From positions 1 to 6,137 of the forward strand of contig JAEXBW010000048.1 of the NCBI GenBank assembly GCA_023393825.1: a DNA stretch of 6,137 nt, given 5' to 3'. Position numbers and translations under genes: made by a program. The stretch's first letter is position 1. Every line of letters starts with the position of its first letter. A model generated the notes under the pieces. That model did no database searches and was not told the DNA's origin. It saw only the letters and a list, made by a program, of their open reading frames with translations. This DNA comes from Elusimicrobiota bacterium. GTDB lineage: Bacteria; Elusimicrobiota; Elusimicrobia; Elusimicrobiales; Elusimicrobiaceae. This document shows positions 5,334-6,137 of the stretch, piece by piece.

Positions 5334-5986
5334 TGCAGGCTTTGGGCGATGTTTATTTTATCGGCGGGCTTACGGAAAAGGCGATAGAAGTTTATAAAAA
5401 AACCTTGGAGCTTAACCCCAAAACTTCCGCCGCCAAAATAGGCCTTGCGGAAAGTTATCTTTCCGAAGGTTTTTTTGACCGTGCCGCCAAGTATTTTGAA
5501 GAGTATATCGCACAGACCAAATCAGCCGACCCGCAGGTTTATTACGACTATGCCTTAAGCCGCTTTTACGCCAATGATTACGACGGCGCGCTTGCGCTTA
5601 CGCAAAAATCTCTTTCCCTTAAAGCCGACGCTAACACAACATTTTTATTGGCTAAAATTTATAAAGCGCGCGGCGACAAGCAAAATGCCTTTTTGGCTAT
5701 TGATACCGCTTTGAAGCAGAATCCAGAGGATGATGTCGTTTTCTTAACCCGCGCCCTTTGGTTCTCCCGCGATAAAAATAAAGCCAAAGACGGCCTTGCC
5801 GCAGCAAATGAGTATTTGGATAAGAATCCGCAGGACAGCCTTGCAATGTTCGCCAAATATTTTGCACAGGATAATTTGGGCGATGTGTCTGCCGCGCAGA
5901 AAACTTTAAAAGCCATCACCGAAACGGAAGGTGATGGCTTTATTAATAAACTTGCTTTAAAGATATATAAGGCTTACAACAATTAA
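5333..5986 (+). CDS. TPR protein, C-terminal part (probably continuous with the upstream frame)
   Basis: From the ATG at 5333 this frame gives 217 residues; a TTG at 5330 would add one. It is built from tandem tetratricopeptide repeats: MQALGDVYFIGGLTEKAIEVY, a second with IGLAESYLSEGFFDRAAKYFEEYI, then YYDYALSRFYANDYDGALALTQKSL, FLLAKIYKARGDKQNAFLAI and further degenerate repeats to the end. It has no signal peptide, so as a separate protein it would stay in the cytoplasm, whereas joined to the upstream frame it would be exported. The first repeat begins in mid helix A, as expected for a fragment. The start overlaps the upstream stop as TGATG, with AAGGA at 5319-5323 as a possible ribosome binding site, so coupled re-initiation is the alternative. 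The last 78 bases include a perfect 12-bp hairpin (5909-5941). The stop codon overlaps the stop of the convergent minus-strand gene. Confidence 0.8.
   Translation: MQALGDVYFIGGLTEKAIEVYKKTLELNPKTSAAKIGLAESYLSEGFFDRAAKYFEEYIAQTKSADPQVYYDYALSRFYANDYDGALALTQKSLSLKADANTTFLLAKIYKARGDKQNAFLAIDTALKQNPEDDVVFLTRALWFSRDKNKAKDGLAAANEYLDKNPQDSLAMFAKYFAQDNLGDVSAAQKTLKAITETEGDGFINKLALKIYKAYNN
5909..5941. terminator. Perfect 12-bp hairpin, probable terminator of the minus-strand gene
   Basis: The arms 5909-5920 (AAAGCCATCACC) and 5930-5941 (GGTGATGGCTTT) are exact reverse complements around a 9-nt loop (5921-5929). Read on the minus strand, the hairpin begins 41 nt after that gene's stop at 5983, and the stem runs into CTTTTAAAGTTTT, a broken U tract, as in a weak intrinsic terminator. 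Read on the plus strand it is followed by TTTATT, but it lies about 42 nt before the TPR stop codon, so termination there would produce mRNA without a stop; translating ribosomes would be expected to keep it open. The minus-strand role is therefore preferred. Confidence 0.6.
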
Positions 5987-6137
5987 CTTTCCTTATTCTT
6001 CATATTTTTAAAGGCATTGAAGATAGTCATAAAAATACCCACCAAAGCATAAGTGCTGAACATTATAAAAACCACGTCCTGCGGGTATCTTACAAGCAAT
6101 CCTATAATAATTACGATAAGCACGAGCGAGGAAAGAG
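5983..6137 (-). CDS. C-terminus of an integral membrane protein, possibly phosphatidylserine synthase (partial)
   Basis: The minus strand carries an open frame entering from the right edge and ending at a TAA (plus-strand 5983-5985), giving the last 50 residues. It shows two hydrophobic helices, about residues 4-15 (partial, LVLIVIIIIGLL) and 21-39 (VVFIMFSTYALVGIFMTIF), split by a short RYPQD turn, and a lysine-rich tail (KNMKNKES). The turn and the following FIMFSTYALVG resemble the end of CDP-diacylglycerol-serine O-phosphatidyltransferase, whose last helices commonly show a YP turn and a Y-x-L-x-G helix. The catalytic CDP-alcohol phosphotransferase motif would lie outside the window, so that name is tentative and any small polytopic protein is possible. 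Its stop overlaps the TPR stop in a shared TTAA, making the genes convergent. Confidence 0.7.
   Translation of the reverse strand, partial: LSSLVLIVIIIGLLVRYPQDVVFIMFSTYALVGIFMTIFNAFKNMKNKES

Overview
The window looks like a compact stretch of a double-membrane (Gram-negative type) bacterial chromosome. The envelope genes point that way: a lipoprotein, a probable outer-membrane barrel, a TolC-family channel, a secreted patatin and a secreted TPR protein. The oxygen-labile, two-subunit class I fumarase and the moderate, slightly AT-rich composition fit an anaerobe or gut-type organism. Elusimicrobiota is a weak guess from overall style only; no phylogenetic marker is present.

Layout. All genes from the left edge to 5986 lie on the plus strand and are packed like one operon. 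(1) 1-1001: the 3' part of the fumarase alpha subunit gene and a complete beta subunit gene, joined by an ATGA overlap. (2) 1002-2282: a lipoprotein of unknown function and a predicted outer-membrane beta-barrel with YjbH-like character. (3) A 46-nt gap, the only real intergenic space, ending in a strong ribosome binding site. (4) 2329-5986: a two-TM HAMP protein with no output domain, a TolC-family protein, a patatin-like phospholipase with signal peptide, and a TPR protein that appears as two reading frames joined by TGATG at 5331-5335. (5) 5983-6137, minus strand: the C-terminus of a membrane protein, tentatively phosphatidylserine synthase, convergent with the TPR gene and overlapping it by four bases.

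How they may work together. Fumarase is ordinary central metabolism (fumarate/malate) and probably only a transcriptional neighbour. The rest is an envelope set: OM lipoprotein and barrel, a channel, a periplasmic lipid hydrolase and a periplasmic TPR scaffold, with an inner-membrane HAMP protein translationally linked to the channel. A shared role in export or in outer-membrane lipid upkeep is inferred from context only. No inner-membrane pump or adaptor for the TolC-like protein is visible here.

The two most notable signals are the exact 34-residue TPR phase across the frame break at 5330-5333, which suggests one gene split by a single-base shift, and a perfect 12-bp hairpin at 5909-5941 inside the TPR coding region, which is well placed to terminate the opposing gene. 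I found no rRNA, tRNA, CRISPR, insertion sequence or phage features. No gene-free stretch exceeds 46 nt.
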